A stretch of DNA of 5,875 nt from SG8-41 sp036555035 (GTDB taxonomy: Bacteria > Pseudomonadota > Gammaproteobacteria > Burkholderiales > SG8-41). A program made the translations under genes and the position numbers. The DNA lies in NCBI GenBank assembly GCA_036555035.1, contig DATBMB010000178.1:1-5875 (forward strand), given 5' to 3'. Shown one piece after another: positions 4,514 through 5,875 of this stretch (positions are counted from its first letter, which is position 1; every line of letters begins with the position of its first letter). The notes under the pieces are model-generated. The model was not told where the DNA came from. It did no database searches and saw only the letters and a program-made list of their open reading frames with translations.

Positions 4514-5875
4514 TCAGGGCTTGGCCTGGCTGACCACCACCCGGTCGCGCCCGGCCTTCTTCGCCTCGTAGAGCGCCTCGTCGGCCGCCCGCAGCAGCGC
4601 TTCCGCGTTGTCGGCGTGCTGCGGAAAGATCGCGACCCCGAATGACGACGTGACCGCGTCGAGCCGATGGCCGCCATGCTCGAGGCGCAGCCCCGCGATG
4701 CCGCGGCGGATTCTTTCCGCCCGTTCCACCGCCACTTCCAGCGCCGTTTCCGGCAGGATCACCGCAAGCTCCTCGCCCCCGTAGCGGCAGCCGATGTCGG
4801 ATCCGCGCACGTGCTCGCGGATGACGTCGGCCACGCGCTTCAACACGAGATCGCCGGCCTCGTGGCCCCAGGTGTCATTGAAGCGCTTGAAGTGGTCGAT
4901 GTCCGCGAGGATGGCGGCGACCGGCGTGCGGTTGCGGCGCGCTTTCAGCAGCTCCCGCCCGAGCAGCTCCCACAAGTAGCGCCGGTTGTGCAGCCCGGTG
5001 AGCGGATCGGTGATCGCCAGCTCGCGGGTCTCCCGCAGCGCCTTCTGCAGCTCCGCATCGCGCTCCTGCAGCGACTGGGCCATCTGGTCGAACGCGTCGC
5101 CCAGGCGCGAGATCTCCTCGCGGCCGCCCGGCAGGCCGGTGCGCGCGGTGAGGTCGCCCGCCTGGACGCGGCGCGCCGTGTCGAGGAGCTTCCGCAGGTT
5201 GCGCAGCACCATGATCTCCGCGCCGTACCATCCGCCGAGCAGCAGGAGCATGGTGACGGCCACCAGGCCGCCGAGCGTCTTGATGAAGGTCGCGCGCGCC
5301 TCCGAATAGATCACGCCCTGATGGGTGCCGATCACGACCCGCAGCGGCACGGTACCGTCGAGATACTCCGCCGCGCCCTCGAACGCGTAGACGCGGGGCG
5401 CGCCGCCCGAGTCGGTCGTTTCCAGCACGCCACCGTACGCGACGAGCGCTGCCTGCCTCAACCGCGGCTCGGTAAGCGGCGAGCCTATGCGCGCGCCCGG
5501 CGGCGGGGAGTGGGCCAGCACGATGCCTTCTCGATCGATCAGGGTGGCCACGGCGCCGGGCGGCCTTGGCGTCACTTCCGCAAGCTCGCCGAGCATCTTG
5601 AGATCGAGCCGCGCGAACAGCACAGCGATGAGCTTTCCGTCCGCATCCCGCACTGGCAGCCCGAGGTCGATGCCGTCCCTGCCGGCTACGCCGCCGGCGT
5701 CGTAGCCCCCGACCGAGAACCAGCCGCTTTCGATCGCCTCCCGGAAATAGGGGCGGTCGCTCACGCTGACGCCGTCGTCCCACGCCCGCGCATCGCAATG
5801 GAGGTCGCCGCTCGCGAGATGCATGCCGAGCGACTGATAGCGTCCCTGCCCGGCGCGCATCAAGTCGCGGAAGTG
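4514..5875 (-). CDS. Membrane-bound sensor diguanylate cyclase, dCache-HAMP-GGDEF (5' end beyond window)
   Basis: Makes cyclic di-GMP from two GTP in response to a signal sensed outside the membrane. The frame is open to the right edge (453 residues seen, starting HFRDLMRAG), so the start, the first membrane helix and the front of the sensor are missing; the TTG at 5863 is not a credible start. Counting from the edge: the rest of a dCache-type periplasmic domain, residues 1 to about 190, with SDRPYFREA at 39-47; a membrane helix about 200-221; HAMP about 217-270; a short coiled coil; then GGDEF from about 285. The GGDEF part has DPLTGLHNRR, the metal-binding DIDHFKRFND, the active-site variant GGEEL (4780-4766), and an RGSD inhibitory site exactly five residues before it. 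It should therefore be active and feedback-inhibited. Its ligand cannot be told from sequence. The stop TGA is followed directly by TAG. Confidence 0.93.
   Translation of the reverse strand, partial: HFRDLMRAGQGRYQSLGMHLASGDLHCDARAWDDGVSVSDRPYFREAIESGWFSVGGYDAGGVAGRDGIDLGLPVRDADGKLIAVLFARLDLKMLGELAEVTPRPPGAVATLIDREGIVLAHSPPPGARIGSPLTEPRLRQAALVAYGGVLETTDSGGAPRVYAFEGAAEYLDGTVPLRVVIGTHQGVIYSEARATFIKTLGGLVAVTMLLLLGGWYGAEIMVLRNLRKLLDTARRVQAGDLTARTGLPGGREEISRLGDAFDQMAQSLQERDAELQKALRETRELAITDPLTGLHNRRYLWELLGRELLKARRNRTPVAAILADIDHFKRFNDTWGHEAGDLVLKRVADVIREHVRGSDIGCRYGGEELAVILPETALEVAVERAERIRRGIAGLRLEHGGHRLDAVTSSFGVAIFPQHADNAEALLRAADEALYEAKKAGRDRVVVSQAKP

Noticed and set aside
4350..4571. 73-codon plus-strand open frame across the tRNA
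   Set aside because: It runs through the whole tRNA-Leu and into the antisense of the cyclase 3' end, so it cannot be a real gene.
4875..5798. 307-codon minus-strand frame overlapping the cyclase
   Set aside because: It lies in another frame of the same strand as the dCache-HAMP-GGDEF gene and is Arg/Ala/Gly-rich low-complexity shadow with no domain signal.

Overview
The window is GC-rich, densely coding proteobacterial chromosome. The gene order queA-tgt-yajC-secD, the protein sequences (a YajC with the RPQMKRAKEH signature, a SecD beginning MNRYAPWQY) and a tRNA-Leu with an encoded CCA all fit a beta- or gammaproteobacterium. The YajC and SecD N-termini look most betaproteobacterial to me, but that is from memory and was not searched.

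Layout, right to left along the minus strand: (1) 5875-4514, the 3' three-quarters or so of a membrane-bound sensor diguanylate cyclase (dCache-TM-HAMP-GGDEF), whose start lies beyond the right edge. (2) 4509-4423, a plus-strand tRNA-Leu(CAA) ending 4 bp from the cyclase stop codon, so the two converge tail to tail. (3) 4422-4204, a divergent intergenic region holding a REP-like structured repeat (4251-4356) and a perfect TATAAT next to the queA start. (4) 4203-3154 queA. (5) A 261-bp gap full of short repeats. (6) 2892-1789 tgt. (7) 1736-1413 yajC. (8) 1413-1 secD, cut by the left edge. secD is a full-length open frame in the window but has no stop codon there.

Two functions share one gene string. 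Tgt exchanges G34 of the GUN-anticodon tRNAs for preQ1, and QueA then builds epoxyqueuosine on it. YajC and SecD are accessory subunits of the Sec translocon, and secF would be expected just past the left edge. All four proteins look intact in the part visible, with catalytic and metal-binding residues in place.

The coding content is ordinary and I see no undescribed gene system. What deserves a second look is non-coding: a nested inverted repeat between queA and tgt, an 8-bp tandem repeat that forms the queA stop codon and places TGA in all three frames, a dispersed-repeat-like sequence over the tgt ribosome-binding site, the REP-like element, and the possibly leaderless queA start.
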